This document shows, one piece after another, positions 54,521 through 63,634 of a DNA stretch of 63,656 bases. The notes below the pieces were generated by a model, which searched no databases, was not told the origin of the DNA, and saw only the letters and a list, made by a program, of their open reading frames with translations. The position numbers and the translations under genes are program-made. Numbering within the stretch: position 1 is the stretch's first letter; the number at the start of each line of letters is the position of its first letter. The stretch is from an uncultured Eubacteriales bacterium (lineage in GTDB: Bacteria > Bacillota > Clostridia > Lachnospirales > Bianqueaceae): assembly GCA_902783575.1 (NCBI GenBank), contig CACZRP010000043.1:1-63656 (forward strand), written 5' to 3'.

Positions 54521-55573
54521 ATGGAGACGAAAACCATTGGAGTGGCCGTTCTTGGATGCGGCGCTGTGGCCCAGAGAAGACACCTGCCGGAATACGCGGC
54601 CAATAAGAACGCGAAGATCGAAGGCATTTTTGATCTGAATCAGGAGCGGGCTGCCGAGCTGGCGGAACGCTATGACTGCAAGGTTTATCATAGCCTGGAG
54701 GAAGCCATCGGCGATCCGGCGGTGGACGCGGTGAGTGTCTGCGTTCCCAACGCCTATCACGCGGAATATACCATCAAAGCTCTGAACGCGGGCAAGCATG
54801 TGCTGGTGGAAAAGCCCATGGCCACCTCTCTGGAGGAATCAGCGAAGATTATGGAAGCCTGGAGAAAATCCGGCAAGGTGCTGATGCCGGACCATAACCA
54901 GCGTCTGGTTCCTGCCTACAAGAAAGCCCACGAGCTGCTGCAGGAGGGAATCATCGGAGACCTTCTGTTCTTCCAGTGCAACTTCAAGCATTCCGGTCCC
55001 GAGGGCTGGAGCATTGCCAACAGCAATGACACCTGGTTCTTCAAAGAGGATCAGGCCGGCTTCGGCGTCATGGGCGATCTGGGCGTTCACAAGGTGGACC
55101 TGATCCGCTTCCTGACCAATTCCGAAATCAAGAGTGTCTTCGCGGAGGAGCTGACCCTGGACAAGAAGTTCCCCAACGGCGAGATGATCAACATGGATGA
55201 CAACGCCATCTGCATGTTCACCATGGAAAACGGGCTGCCGGGCATCATGCATTTTTCCTGGACCAACTACGGCGGCAAAGAAGACAATGGTTCCATTATC
55301 TATGGCACCAAGGGCGTCATGAAAATCTATGGCGATTATGAGGACGACATCGTCGTGGAAATGCGGGACGGCGTACAGATCAAATATTCCGTCGGCAAGA
55401 TCAGCACCAATGCCAACCAGTTAAAGAGCGGCGTTATCGATGAGTTTGTTGCTGCCATCACGGAGCAGAGAAAACCCATTGTCACCGGCTTTGACGGACA
55501 TCAGGCCCTGGCGGTGGTTATCGCCGCGGGCGAGTCCTCCAAAAAGGGACAATGGGTAGACATTCAGTATTAA
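54521..55573 (+). CDS. Gfo/Idh/MocA-family dehydrogenase, copy 2
   Basis: Same length (350 residues) as the gene before it and aligns along its whole length without visible gaps: VAVLGCGAVAQRRHLPEYA, GKHVLVEKPMATSLEE, GDLGVHKVDLIRFLTNSEIK, ENGLPGIMHFSWTNYGGKED. It is a clear tandem duplicate that has diverged. Ribosome site AAAGGAGG. Its stop overlaps the stop of the convergent amylase gene by 4 bp, so there is no terminator between them. Confidence 0.92.
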   Translation: METKTIGVAVLGCGAVAQRRHLPEYAANKNAKIEGIFDLNQERAAELAERYDCKVYHSLEEAIGDPAVDAVSVCVPNAYHAEYTIKALNAGKHVLVEKPMATSLEESAKIMEAWRKSGKVLMPDHNQRLVPAYKKAHELLQEGIIGDLLFFQCNFKHSGPEGWSIANSNDTWFFKEDQAGFGVMGDLGVHKVDLIRFLTNSEIKSVFAEELTLDKKFPNGEMINMDDNAICMFTMENGLPGIMHFSWTNYGGKEDNGSIIYGTKGVMKIYGDYEDDIVVEMRDGVQIKYSVGKISTNANQLKSGVIDEFVAAITEQRKPIVTGFDGHQALAVVIAAGESSKKGQWVDIQY

Positions 55574-57252
55574 TTTTCCCCGGCCTCCAGCACCGCCAGA
55601 GCAAAGGGCGGCAGGGTCAGCTGGCTGCCGCTGAGCTTGACAGCTTCGTCAGAAACCGTCAGCACCGCTGACAGGGTCTGGTAGGGCACAGAGGATAAGT
55701 CGATCGTTTGAGATTCTTCTCCGGTATTGAACACAATCAGTACCGGAGAATTATTTTTATCTTCCGATGTCCGGGTAAAGGCGCCGATGGTATCCGACTG
55801 TAGGGCAGGCACCGGCGTGGTCACGCCCCGGGCGATCACGGGAAAAGCGTTTCGGATCAGCACCGCGTTCCTGACATAATTCCAGACGGACCAGGGGTCC
55901 TTCTTCTGACTCTCCAGAGAGCCGAATTTATGTTCCACATTTCCCATATCCGCAGGACCTTGACACAGGATGGACAGCTCTGGAGAACCGGCGTTTTCAG
56001 AAGCATCCGCCCAGTACATGGGCGCCCGCTTGTTCTCATCCTTGCCGGAACCCTTCATACCCAGCTCCTCGCCGTAGTAGACAAAGGCATTGCCGGTCTG
56101 CATGAGGTTCAGGGCCTGAGCCAGCTTGGTGCGGGAGCCGTCGTCATAGGCGTAATAGCCGGCGGAACGGGCCATATCGTGGTTGGTGTAGAAGGGGGCA
56201 TTCACATAGGCGGGATTGTAGGAGGCGTAAAGGGCTTCTTCCGCCGCGCAGGCTTCCGCGTAAGCGGAGGCCTTTTTGCTGCCCTTCACCACGGAAGCGA
56301 TGACGCCTTCATTGCCGGAAAACTCAAAATCAAAGAGAGAATCAATACCGCTCTCATAATATTTGGCATAGGCGCCCTGATCGGTCCAGCATTCGCCCAC
56401 CAGATAGGCATCGGACCTGATTTCCCGGCAGGTATCGCAGAACCAGCGGGTAAAATCGATGCTGGCCGGAGTATTGTCGGTGTAGTAGGAGGTTAGGGCA
56501 TCCAGCCGGAAGCCGTCCACGCCCTTGCTAAGCCAGAAGGAAGCGATCTGACGGATCTCCTCCCGCACGGCATCGGTGGACAGGTTCAGATCCGGCATGC
56601 CGGACCAGAAGCGGGCCTCGTAGTACCAGGGGGAGCCATCCCCCAGCACCTTATTTCCCTCTCCGGGCAGGCCTGCCGCGGCCAGGGGTTCGCATCCGCC
56701 GTAGGGCTCCCGGGTAAAATTATAGTACCAGACATAGGGACAGTCCTCATACACCGGATCCGCTCCCTCCGGCAGGGCGGCGAGATATTCCGCTGCCTGC
56801 TGGAACCAGGGATGGAGCACCGAGGTGTGGTTGACGGCCAGATCCAGGATCAGCCGGACGCCCTTATCGTGGCAGGCAGCCAGAAGAGAATTGAAGTCCT
56901 CCATGGTGCCGTACTGTGAATCAATGGCCAGGTAGTCCATGGCGTCATATTTATGATAGGTAGGAGAGGGGAAAACCGGCATCAGCCAGATTTCGGAAAA
57001 GCCCATCTCATCGGTGATATAGGGCAGCTTTTCCTGAAGCCCCTTCAGATCGCCGATGCCGTCGCCGTTGGAATCGGCGAAGGAATAGACAAATACCTCG
57101 TAGGTGGTGCGGCAGGCATCCGGTAAAGATACGGCCGTAAGAGACGAGTTGACCTTCTCCATGGAAGCGCCGGAAGAAGAGCCCCGGCAGCCCGCGAGCA
57201 GGAGACACAGGATCAGCAGGAAAAGAAATGAAAGACGAAATGAACGCTTCAT
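55570..57252 (-). CDS. GH13 alpha-amylase-family lipoprotein
   Basis: Secreted, membrane-anchored glycosidase of 560 residues. Signal peptide with lipobox LLLAGC, so Cys22 would be lipidated. The GH13 barrel shows the conserved regions LDLAVNHTS, VDGFRLDALTSYYT with nucleophile Asp, LVGECWTDQGAYAKYY with acid/base Glu, and FYTNHDMAR with transition-state Asp, followed by a C-terminal beta domain. It would degrade starch or maltodextrins outside the cell for the MalEFG transporter encoded a few kb to the right. The ribosome site GGGGGAGG is upstream of the ATG. Confidence 0.93.
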   Translation of the reverse strand: MKRSFRLSFLFLLILCLLLAGCRGSSSGASMEKVNSSLTAVSLPDACRTTYEVFVYSFADSNGDGIGDLKGLQEKLPYITDEMGFSEIWLMPVFPSPTYHKYDAMDYLAIDSQYGTMEDFNSLLAACHDKGVRLILDLAVNHTSVLHPWFQQAAEYLAALPEGADPVYEDCPYVWYYNFTREPYGGCEPLAAAGLPGEGNKVLGDGSPWYYEARFWSGMPDLNLSTDAVREEIRQIASFWLSKGVDGFRLDALTSYYTDNTPASIDFTRWFCDTCREIRSDAYLVGECWTDQGAYAKYYESGIDSLFDFEFSGNEGVIASVVKGSKKASAYAEACAAEEALYASYNPAYVNAPFYTNHDMARSAGYYAYDDGSRTKLAQALNLMQTGNAFVYYGEELGMKGSGKDENKRAPMYWADASENAGSPELSILCQGPADMGNVEHKFGSLESQKKDPWSVWNYVRNAVLIRNAFPVIARGVTTPVPALQSDTIGAFTRTSEDKNNSPVLIVFNTGEESQTIDLSSVPYQTLSAVLTVSDEAVKLSGSQLTLPPFALAVLEAGEN

Positions 57253-57368
57253 AAAAGTACACCTCCCCCGGAAATTCTGCCTTCATTGTAGCAGAAAACC
57301 CCGGCAGATTCAACGGATTCCAGGCACAGAGACCGTTGATTTGGCATAAAAACGGCATAGGAATTCCC

Positions 57369-57397
57369 TTTACGGATCTGACGATTTTGGCTATAAT
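57369..57397 (+). promoter_or_regulatory. Promoter for HipA-like kinase gene
   Basis: -35 TTTACG (57369-57374), 17-bp spacer, -10 TATAAT (57392-57397). Confidence 0.7.
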
Positions 57398-57427
57398 GAA
57401 AAGGTCAAAACGAAAAGGAGATAAACC

Positions 57428-59716
57428 ATGCCGAAATTCAACATAATTGATCCTGCCGAGCGCCGGAAGCTGATCCAGGAAATGGAGGAGCTGAGAAAAT
57501 CCTCGGATTTTGGTAAATCAAGTACCAGATTTTACGATGCATATATTGATACCCTGCGGAAGCTGGATAGAAAAATGGCTGCATTGTCCGGCCCGGCTAA
57601 CGGAAGCCTGCCGCCGGTTCTGACAGAGAAGGATGCAGAGGAACTGGCCATGGGTCTTACTATGGCGGCAACGGCCGGAGAGCGGCTTCTTCGGGCGATG
57701 CAGAAAGGCGGCAGAGTTGTCCATGCCAGCCTTCCCGGTGTTGTAAACAAGATTCAGAATATCCTATCCAAGGACTATAATGCGATCAGAAACTACGATC
57801 CCGCGGAGCCGAAAACTCTTCCGGAGATCCAGGCCCAGGCCCGCACCCTCACCATTAACATCAGGGACCGCAAGCTGGGAACCGTGGGCAACTTGACGAA
57901 TACCCGTACACCCCTGACCGTGGTGAACGCGCAGGGCAAAAAACGCACCGGTGTCTTCACCAAGGCTAACACCTTTTCAATTAAGAAAGATTTTCAGGCT
58001 GCCCTTGATGAAGCCAAAGCTCAGTGCTCGCCGGAAGGCGCTGCTGAGCTGGATAAACTGCTGCCCGGAATTAAAGCCTACCTCGTGGAACGGGCAAAGA
58101 ACGACGTGGGTATCAGGATTAAAGAAACTGCCAGTGATGAGGTGACCATCGGCTACCTGAGTCTGCTGCTTCATGCTGAGGCCATGAAAGGCCCCGCAGG
58201 CACCGGATTCACACTGGTGGGACCGAACAAAGGCGTTGCCCAGAGCGTCCTGAAAAGGGCGGGGGTTGATCTGAGCAAGATTTCTTCGAAGGCTCTTTCC
58301 ACCATTACCAAAAACTTTCATGCGCTGGCCAACAATGTCGGAGCGCAGAATATGAGCATCGGACTGGAACTTCAGGATGGTGAAAGGATCGACACCCGCA
58401 ATGCGGCCATGAGTGCTGTGGCCGGCCTGTTCGGCATCTCTTCCCTTGTAGCCAAGTCCAGCCTCATGAAGTTTGTGGATGCGGACGGTAAGACAGTGGA
58501 AGGCACCTTTATGGACTTCGCCGATGGCCTTGACCTGGCGAATGACAGGTCCCAGATGGCTTATGTTTCAGACGATCCGTTGGATGACCCCGAGACCAGA
58601 GGCCCCTTCATGAAACAGCTGGCTGATCTGCAGGTTCTGGACTATCTGTGTCAGAATGTTGACCGGCATATCGGCAACATGTTCTACAAGATCAACGAGC
58701 AGGGAAAGCTGATCGGCATCCAGGCCATTGATAACGATACCGCTTTCGGATCCGTCAAAGTTGACACCACAAGCCTGAAAAGCCTGAAGGTTGTCAGCAA
58801 AAGCATGGCCGATAAACTGGCGCAGCCGTATTATCCCGATATGATGGGCGTTGTTCTTCGGGGACACGGACTCAGCGAAAAAGAGATTGACAGAGCCAAA
58901 GAACGCATGAAGGACCTCCAGAATGAGATCAAAGCCGGAAAGATCAGAGTTGTTCCGGATAAGGATTTCGGAAAATACAACATGGTGGACTTTTATCCGG
59001 ACCAGGAGGATGAGACCAACCTGTTCCGTTCCGTAAACAGAACCCTGGTGCGTTCCATTCCGGATGCCCAAGCCAGGTACGGAAGGAAAGAGTACAAACC
59101 TCAGCCGAAACCGGAGTTCTCCCTGATTGGCACCACGGATCGGAAGTATACGGTGGGCGGTCTCAGAGATATGATTGATGAAGCCGGCCGTCTTGTGGAG
59201 GATAAAGAAAAGGGGACCAGCATGAGAGAGCTGGTGGGTGTCCGCGGCCGCTCCCAGAATTTCAAGGATCTGATGGATTCGGTCCAGCGCACCGCCAACC
59301 TGAAAAACACCGTGATGGATCGTCGAATGGGCAATGGCCGCAGAACAGTGGACGATTTTGTCACCCTAAGCGAAGGTCCGGCCTCTTCCATGCGAAAAGC
59401 GGCGGACGAAGCCTTCGGCGATATGGAGGAAAAAGCCCTCACCTATCTGGAAGGCAAAATGGAGGAACGGGGCGTCCGGAATCTGGAGAACCTGAAAGGA
59501 AAGAACGCCTACGAGCAGAAGCACATTGATTTTGCCAGGAGCGTACTTCAGAGCGTCAGCAACTACAAAGAAATGACCCAGGAACCCACCAGCGAGGCGG
59601 AAAAGCGTCAGCTGATGGAAAACAGAGAAGAAGCCATCCTGAGAGAAGTGCGCGAAGCCAAAGAGGAAGCCATGAAAATCCAAAAAGCCCAGGAAGGGCT
59701 GCAGCTGGGATTGTAA
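57428..59716 (+). CDS. Large orphan protein with HipA-like kinase core
   Basis: A 762-residue protein that I do not recognise as a named family. It has a kinase-like core. A glycine-poor strand KRTGVFTKANTF (Lys179) could be the ATP lysine. After an insertion of about 140 residues comes RNAAMSAVAGLFGISSLVAKSSLMKFV and GTFMDFADG, similar to the end of a HipA/PI3K N-lobe. The catalytic loop is LDYLCQNVDRHIGNMFY (Asp412, Asn417) and the metal loop is QAIDNDTAFGS (Asp435, Asp437). The Asp-5-Asn-18-Asp spacing equals that of E. coli HipA (Asp309, Asn314, Asp332). It has helical N- and C-terminal regions of about 150 and 250 charged residues and no signal or membrane segment. There is no hipB-like antitoxin beside it. 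The gene is monocistronic and cuts the maltodextrin genes in two. Confidence 0.6.
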   Translation: MPKFNIIDPAERRKLIQEMEELRKSSDFGKSSTRFYDAYIDTLRKLDRKMAALSGPANGSLPPVLTEKDAEELAMGLTMAATAGERLLRAMQKGGRVVHASLPGVVNKIQNILSKDYNAIRNYDPAEPKTLPEIQAQARTLTINIRDRKLGTVGNLTNTRTPLTVVNAQGKKRTGVFTKANTFSIKKDFQAALDEAKAQCSPEGAAELDKLLPGIKAYLVERAKNDVGIRIKETASDEVTIGYLSLLLHAEAMKGPAGTGFTLVGPNKGVAQSVLKRAGVDLSKISSKALSTITKNFHALANNVGAQNMSIGLELQDGERIDTRNAAMSAVAGLFGISSLVAKSSLMKFVDADGKTVEGTFMDFADGLDLANDRSQMAYVSDDPLDDPETRGPFMKQLADLQVLDYLCQNVDRHIGNMFYKINEQGKLIGIQAIDNDTAFGSVKVDTTSLKSLKVVSKSMADKLAQPYYPDMMGVVLRGHGLSEKEIDRAKERMKDLQNEIKAGKIRVVPDKDFGKYNMVDFYPDQEDETNLFRSVNRTLVRSIPDAQARYGRKEYKPQPKPEFSLIGTTDRKYTVGGLRDMIDEAGRLVEDKEKGTSMRELVGVRGRSQNFKDLMDSVQRTANLKNTVMDRRMGNGRRTVDDFVTLSEGPASSMRKAADEAFGDMEEKALTYLEGKMEERGVRNLENLKGKNAYEQKHIDFARSVLQSVSNYKEMTQEPTSEAEKRQLMENREEAILREVREAKEEAMKIQKAQEGLQLGL

Positions 59717-59717
59717 C

Positions 59718-59758
59718 AAAAAAAGGACGATTCTGATAACAGAACCGTCCTCTTTTTT
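59718..59758. terminator. Bidirectional terminator between kinase gene and malG
   Basis: AGGACGATTCTG (59724-59735) pairs with CAGAACCGTCCT (59740-59751) with one mismatch. T run after it on the plus strand, and A run (T run on the minus strand) before it. Confidence 0.85.
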
Positions 59759-59771
59759 GAGTGAAACGATG

Positions 59772-60650
59772 TTAACCTTTCACGGAACCGCCGGTGATAC
59801 CTTCGACATAGTATTTCTGGAGGCACATGAAGAGGATGGTAACGGGAATGGCGACCAGGATACCGCCGGCGCAGAACCGGGTGAAGTAGCCCTGATAGTC
59901 ATTGGTCCATACCCAGCGCTGCATGGCCACGGCCACGTTGTAGCTGTCGGAATAACCGAAGGCCACATAGGAGGCGAAGACATAATCACACCAGGGGGCC
60001 ATGAAGGCCGTCAGAGCGGTATAAATAATAATGGGCTTGGACAGGGGAATGGTCATCTGAACCAGAATTCTGGCCCGGCTGGCGCCGTCGATGAGGGCCG
60101 CCTCGTCCAGAGATTTCGGAATGGTATCAAAATATCCCTTGCACACATAGTAGCCCATACCGGCATTGGCCACGGAGATCAGGATCAGGCCGGGAACGGC
60201 TCCTTCCTGAGTCAGCCCCATCTGCTTCAGCAGGAAGTACAGACAGATCATGGTCAGAAAGCCAGGGAACATGCCCAGCACCAGCCAGATATTCATCAGA
60301 AGCTTGCGGCCGGCGAATCGCATGCGGGACAGGGCATAGCTGACACAGATGACGATCAGAGTCTGGAGCACCGATACCACCGAAGCGATGATCAGGGTAT
60401 TGCCGTACCAGCGCAGGAACTTGCATTCACCGGAAAACAGGAACTTGTAGTTATCCAGAGAAAAGTGCTTGGGAAGCAGGTAATTCACCATGCCGCCGTA
60501 TTCGGTCAGGTAGCTGCGGAAGCTCTGAAGCAGCAGAAACACAAAGGGAAGCACCCAGATAATACTGATGATCACAAGAACCACATAGGCAATGCCGTTG
60601 TGGGAATGAATCTTGTGGAGTTTAGGCTCTTTGGCTTGAACGTTTGACAT
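59772..60650 (-). CDS. malG: Maltodextrin ABC transporter permease MalG-like
   Basis: A 292-residue inner-membrane permease with six hydrophobic segments. The EAA motif for the ATPase is ISVANAGMGYYVCKGYFDT, then SLDEAALIDGASRARI with the usual spacing. The C-terminus ends in YVEGITGGSVKG, which is typical of MalG/GanQ. Its start abuts the end of malF (60650), so translation is coupled. No ATPase gene (msmX type) is present in the window, so a shared ATPase encoded elsewhere is expected. Confidence 0.92.
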   Translation of the reverse strand: MSNVQAKEPKLHKIHSHNGIAYVVLVIISIIWVLPFVFLLLQSFRSYLTEYGGMVNYLLPKHFSLDNYKFLFSGECKFLRWYGNTLIIASVVSVLQTLIVICVSYALSRMRFAGRKLLMNIWLVLGMFPGFLTMICLYFLLKQMGLTQEGAVPGLILISVANAGMGYYVCKGYFDTIPKSLDEAALIDGASRARILVQMTIPLSKPIIIYTALTAFMAPWCDYVFASYVAFGYSDSYNVAVAMQRWVWTNDYQGYFTRFCAGGILVAIPVTILFMCLQKYYVEGITGGSVKG

Positions 60651-62044
60651 TACTGGAAGCCCTCCTCATCTTTGATGGAACCCATGTTGTTGTACACGAT
60701 CACGGAAATGATCATGGTGACCAGGAATACCATGATACCGATTACAGCCGCCATCTTGTAGTCCGTATTGTTGATGGTCAGCTTATACAGCCAGGTAATC
60801 AGAAGGTCGGTATAGCCGGCGCCGCCGGTCAGGTTCATGGATTGGGGGTTGCCCTGGTTCAGCAGGAAGATCACGTTGAAGTTGTTCAGATTGCCCGTAA
60901 ACTGCGTCAGCAGGAAGGGACCCGTGACAAAAAGCATGTAGGGCAGGGTGATTTTCCGGAAGGTCTGGAAGGCGTTGGCTCCGTCAATACGGGCGCTCTC
61001 ATAAAGCTCTTCGGGAATGTTCATCAGAAGACCCGTGACGATCAGCATCGTGTAGGGAATACCGATCCACAGGTTAATGACGATAATCAGAATCTTGGCC
61101 AGGGTGGGATTGGTCCAGAAGGGAATCGCCTCCTTGATCCAGCCCCACTTGAGCAGGTAGGTGTTCACCAGACCGTCGGCCGCGAACATTTTACCTACAT
61201 ACAGCAGGGATACAAACTGGGGCACAGCGATGGTGATTACCAGGAAGGTACGCCACATCTTCTTGAATTTGATCCCCTTCTTGTTGATCAGGATGGCCAC
61301 AGCCATACCAAGGAAGTAGGTCAGGAAGGTGGCGAAGAAGGCCCAGATCAGGGTCCAGCCCAGGACGGTGAAGAAGGTGGTGCCGAAGCTGCCGCTGCCC
61401 TGAGTGGAAAACAGGTTCTTGAAGTTTTCAAAGCCAACCCAGGAGAACAGCTTTCCGGGGGGCTGGTGGTTGAAATCATAGTTGGTAAAGGCAACGCCGA
61501 TCATGAACAGAATCGGCAGTACCGTGAAGACAAAAATACCAATCACAGGAAGCGCCAGCAGCGTCTTGTCAAAGTTCCTGTTCAGAAGAGAGCTGAGATC
61601 GCTTCTGTTGCTGGGAAGCTTCTTGCCCTTAGCCAGAAGCTGGTCGGCTTCGTGATTCTGCTTCAGGTTGATGCGCCACAGAAGCAGGTAGAGCAGAATG
61701 ACCACAATGGTCAGAATACCATACAGCAGAATGAAGAAGCTGTTGTCACCATAGGAGACGGTGCCATTGGGGTTGGTGATGCGGGCCCTGGTGCCCAGAG
61801 TGCCAAGCTGAACCAGATACTGGCCTCCGAAGCCGAAGATGAAGGCCAGCAGGGCAATCTGTCCCGCCAGCATGGCGATACCCCGTACGTACTGGCCGCG
61901 GAGCAGCTGTCCGAGGCCCATAATCAGATAAGAGATCCGGGTTTTAAAACCGCCTTCCCTGAAGGTGATGCCGATCTCCTTCAGATCCTTTCCCAGCCAT
62001 TTGAAAAAGGTGGGAATCTTAGCGAATCCTTCTTTAATAGTCAT
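60650..62044 (-). CDS. malF: Maltodextrin ABC transporter permease MalF-like
   Basis: A 464-residue permease with about eight hydrophobic segments. The N-terminal third is longer than in ordinary sugar permeases, as in GanP/MdxF. The EAA motif is MNIPEELYESARIDGANAFQTFRKITLP. Substrate loop: FNVIFLLNQGNPQSMNLTGGAGYTDLLITWLYK. AAGGGGA ribosome site lies 8 bases before the ATG. Confidence 0.93.
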   Translation of the reverse strand: MTIKEGFAKIPTFFKWLGKDLKEIGITFREGGFKTRISYLIMGLGQLLRGQYVRGIAMLAGQIALLAFIFGFGGQYLVQLGTLGTRARITNPNGTVSYGDNSFFILLYGILTIVVILLYLLLWRINLKQNHEADQLLAKGKKLPSNRSDLSSLLNRNFDKTLLALPVIGIFVFTVLPILFMIGVAFTNYDFNHQPPGKLFSWVGFENFKNLFSTQGSGSFGTTFFTVLGWTLIWAFFATFLTYFLGMAVAILINKKGIKFKKMWRTFLVITIAVPQFVSLLYVGKMFAADGLVNTYLLKWGWIKEAIPFWTNPTLAKILIIVINLWIGIPYTMLIVTGLLMNIPEELYESARIDGANAFQTFRKITLPYMLFVTGPFLLTQFTGNLNNFNVIFLLNQGNPQSMNLTGGAGYTDLLITWLYKLTINNTDYKMAAVIGIMVFLVTMIISVIVYNNMGSIKDEEGFQ

Positions 62045-62079
62045 AAAATAAATCCCCTTCTCAAATTGATAGATAGATC

Positions 62080-62123
62080 AAAAGCAGGGCACATGGCGTC
62101 CCTGCACAAAGTGCCCTGCTTTT
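62080..62123 (-). promoter_or_regulatory. malE-malF intercistronic hairpin
   Basis: Perfect 13-bp stem AAAAGCAGGGCAC (62080-62092) / GTGCCCTGCTTTT (62111-62123). On the minus strand no long T run follows beyond TTTTGATC. It likely protects the malE transcript end and lowers malFG expression. Confidence 0.75.
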
Positions 62124-62147
62124 GACAGTTGAAAAGTATGGATTGAT

Positions 62148-63410
62148 TTACTGGGCGTAGCTGCGGCAGGTATCTGCGAAGGTCTTCAGAACCTCATTCA
62201 GCTGATCGTCAGTGGCATTGTCATACTCTTTGGAGATAACGGAATCGCCAAGAGAGGTTGCCAGTGTCCAGTAATTATCCGGATACTGACCCTGAGGAAT
62301 GGTGTAGGCCAGCTGAGCAGCCAGAGCAGACAGGGCGGGATCGTTGGCAATGGCGGGATCCTTCTGGGCGTTCAGGTTGGAGGGACCCCAGCCTACAGCA
62401 TTGAAGCGGGCCAGCTGAACTTCTTCGGAAGTCAGGTAAGCAGCCAGAGCATTGACAACCTGAAGTTTTTTAGCATCAGTCTGGGGTTTGACGCCAATCA
62501 GCTTGAAGCCGCCGAAACCGGAGAACTGATAAGTCTTTCCGTCCACGGAGAAGGTGGGAAGCTTGGCGGTGGCGTAGTTCTCACCAAACAGATCCTGAGC
62601 GGCGCCGGAATCCCAGGTGCCGGAGACCACAGCAGCAGCGTTGGCAGCTTCGGGTACAGAAGAGCCATTGTAGAAGGCAGGAGACTTGTGAAGAGCGATC
62701 ATGGCCTTCAGAGCTGCCAGACCTTCGGGAGAATCATAGGTGATATTGGAACCGCTGAAGTTTCCTTCATTGTCGGTGGTGTACTCCAGCTTGCAGCCGG
62801 TGCCGAAGAAGAAGGCGGTCTGATACCAGCCGCTGTTGATCTGGAAGTACAGACCCTTGCCGGCTTTTTCACAGTCGGCCAGGATGGCTTCCAGGGTGGA
62901 AGGATCGGTAACGACAGATTTGTCGTAGTACAGGAAATAGCCGTTGTCAGAAGTCATGGGGTAAGCGTAAACAACGTCACCCATAGTGGCAGCGCCTACA
63001 GAACCGGCATCGTTGTTGGCTTTGACAGCTTCCAGGTTGGCTCCGGTCACAGGGGCCACAGCGCCGGCGGCCACCAGACGGGCCAGCTGGTCCTGAGCGA
63101 ATCCGAACAGGTCAGCGCCGCCTTCAACGTCAGTGACCATATTGTTGGTAGCATCGCCTTCACCTACAGCTTCGACATTGAAGGTGAATCCGGCGTAGTT
63201 GGGATTGGCGGCTTTAAAAGCCTCAATCTGGGACTTGGTGAAGTCCACAACGGCTTCGGCCACCCAGACGGTAACAGTGCCCTTGTCTTCGGCAGTGACT
63301 TCCACAGCCGCTTCCTGAGCGCCGTCGTCCTGGGCACCAGACTTGGAGCATCCGGTCATCATAGAAACGACCATCAGCGCCGCCAGCATGAGTGCAAGCA
63401 GTTTTTTCAT
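62148..63410 (-). CDS. malE: Maltose/maltodextrin-binding lipoprotein
   Basis: A 420-residue ABC solute-binding protein. Signal peptide with lipobox MMTGC (Cys21). Mature part begins TVTVWVAEAVVDFTKSQIEAF, followed by FGFAQDQLARLVAAGAV, YPMTSDNGYFLYYDKSVV and SGFGGFKLIGVKPQT, a pattern typical of MalE/MdxE-like proteins. AGGAGG lies about 9 bases upstream of the ATG. First gene of the mal operon, preceded by a strong promoter. Abundant protein; codon choice is very regular (GCC/GCT, ACC), as expected for high expression. Confidence 0.95.
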   Translation of the reverse strand: MKKLLALMLAALMVVSMMTGCSKSGAQDDGAQEAAVEVTAEDKGTVTVWVAEAVVDFTKSQIEAFKAANPNYAGFTFNVEAVGEGDATNNMVTDVEGGADLFGFAQDQLARLVAAGAVAPVTGANLEAVKANNDAGSVGAATMGDVVYAYPMTSDNGYFLYYDKSVVTDPSTLEAILADCEKAGKGLYFQINSGWYQTAFFFGTGCKLEYTTDNEGNFSGSNITYDSPEGLAALKAMIALHKSPAFYNGSSVPEAANAAAVVSGTWDSGAAQDLFGENYATAKLPTFSVDGKTYQFSGFGGFKLIGVKPQTDAKKLQVVNALAAYLTSEEVQLARFNAVGWGPSNLNAQKDPAIANDPALSALAAQLAYTIPQGQYPDNYWTLATSLGDSVISKEYDNATDDQLNEVLKTFADTCRSYAQ

Positions 63411-63441
63411 GATAGTTTTCCTCCTATATTTGCCTTTTCCT

Positions 63442-63508
63442 CCGATAATATCGGCGATTCGGCATATTTAACTATGCCTATTATAGTCTTGGTTCGCCGA
63501 TTAGTCAA
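63442..63508 (-). promoter_or_regulatory. mal operon promoter with dyad operators
   Basis: Minus strand -35 TTGACT (63508-63503), 17-bp spacer, -10 TATAAT (63485-63480). Downstream of the -10 are two dyads: GGCATA / TATGCC (63461-63478) and CCGATA / TATCGG (63442-63454). They are well placed for a repressor such as a LacI-type MalR, but no regulator gene is in the window. Confidence 0.75.
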
Positions 63509-63604
63509 TATGCTAAATTTCAAAGAAATAAACAATTTTTCAATGATTGTGTTTTGATTTTCTACATAATCGGTAGTTTGACACCCAGAACATAGAAAAC
63601 AGCT

Positions 63605-63634
63605 CGCTAACCCGCATGGTTAGCGGATTTTTTT
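63605..63634 (+). terminator. Orphan Rho-independent terminator
   Basis: CGCTAACC (63605-63612) pairs with GGTTAGCG (63618-63625) around CGCAT, then GA and seven T. It faces right, yet no gene on the plus strand lies between it and malE. It could end a small RNA, or be a terminator of a leftward gene beyond the window. Confidence 0.75.

Noticed and set aside
57428-59716. HipAB toxin-antitoxin module
   Set aside because: No HipB-like HTH gene lies beside the kinase, the protein is much longer than HipA, and it has its own promoter and terminator.
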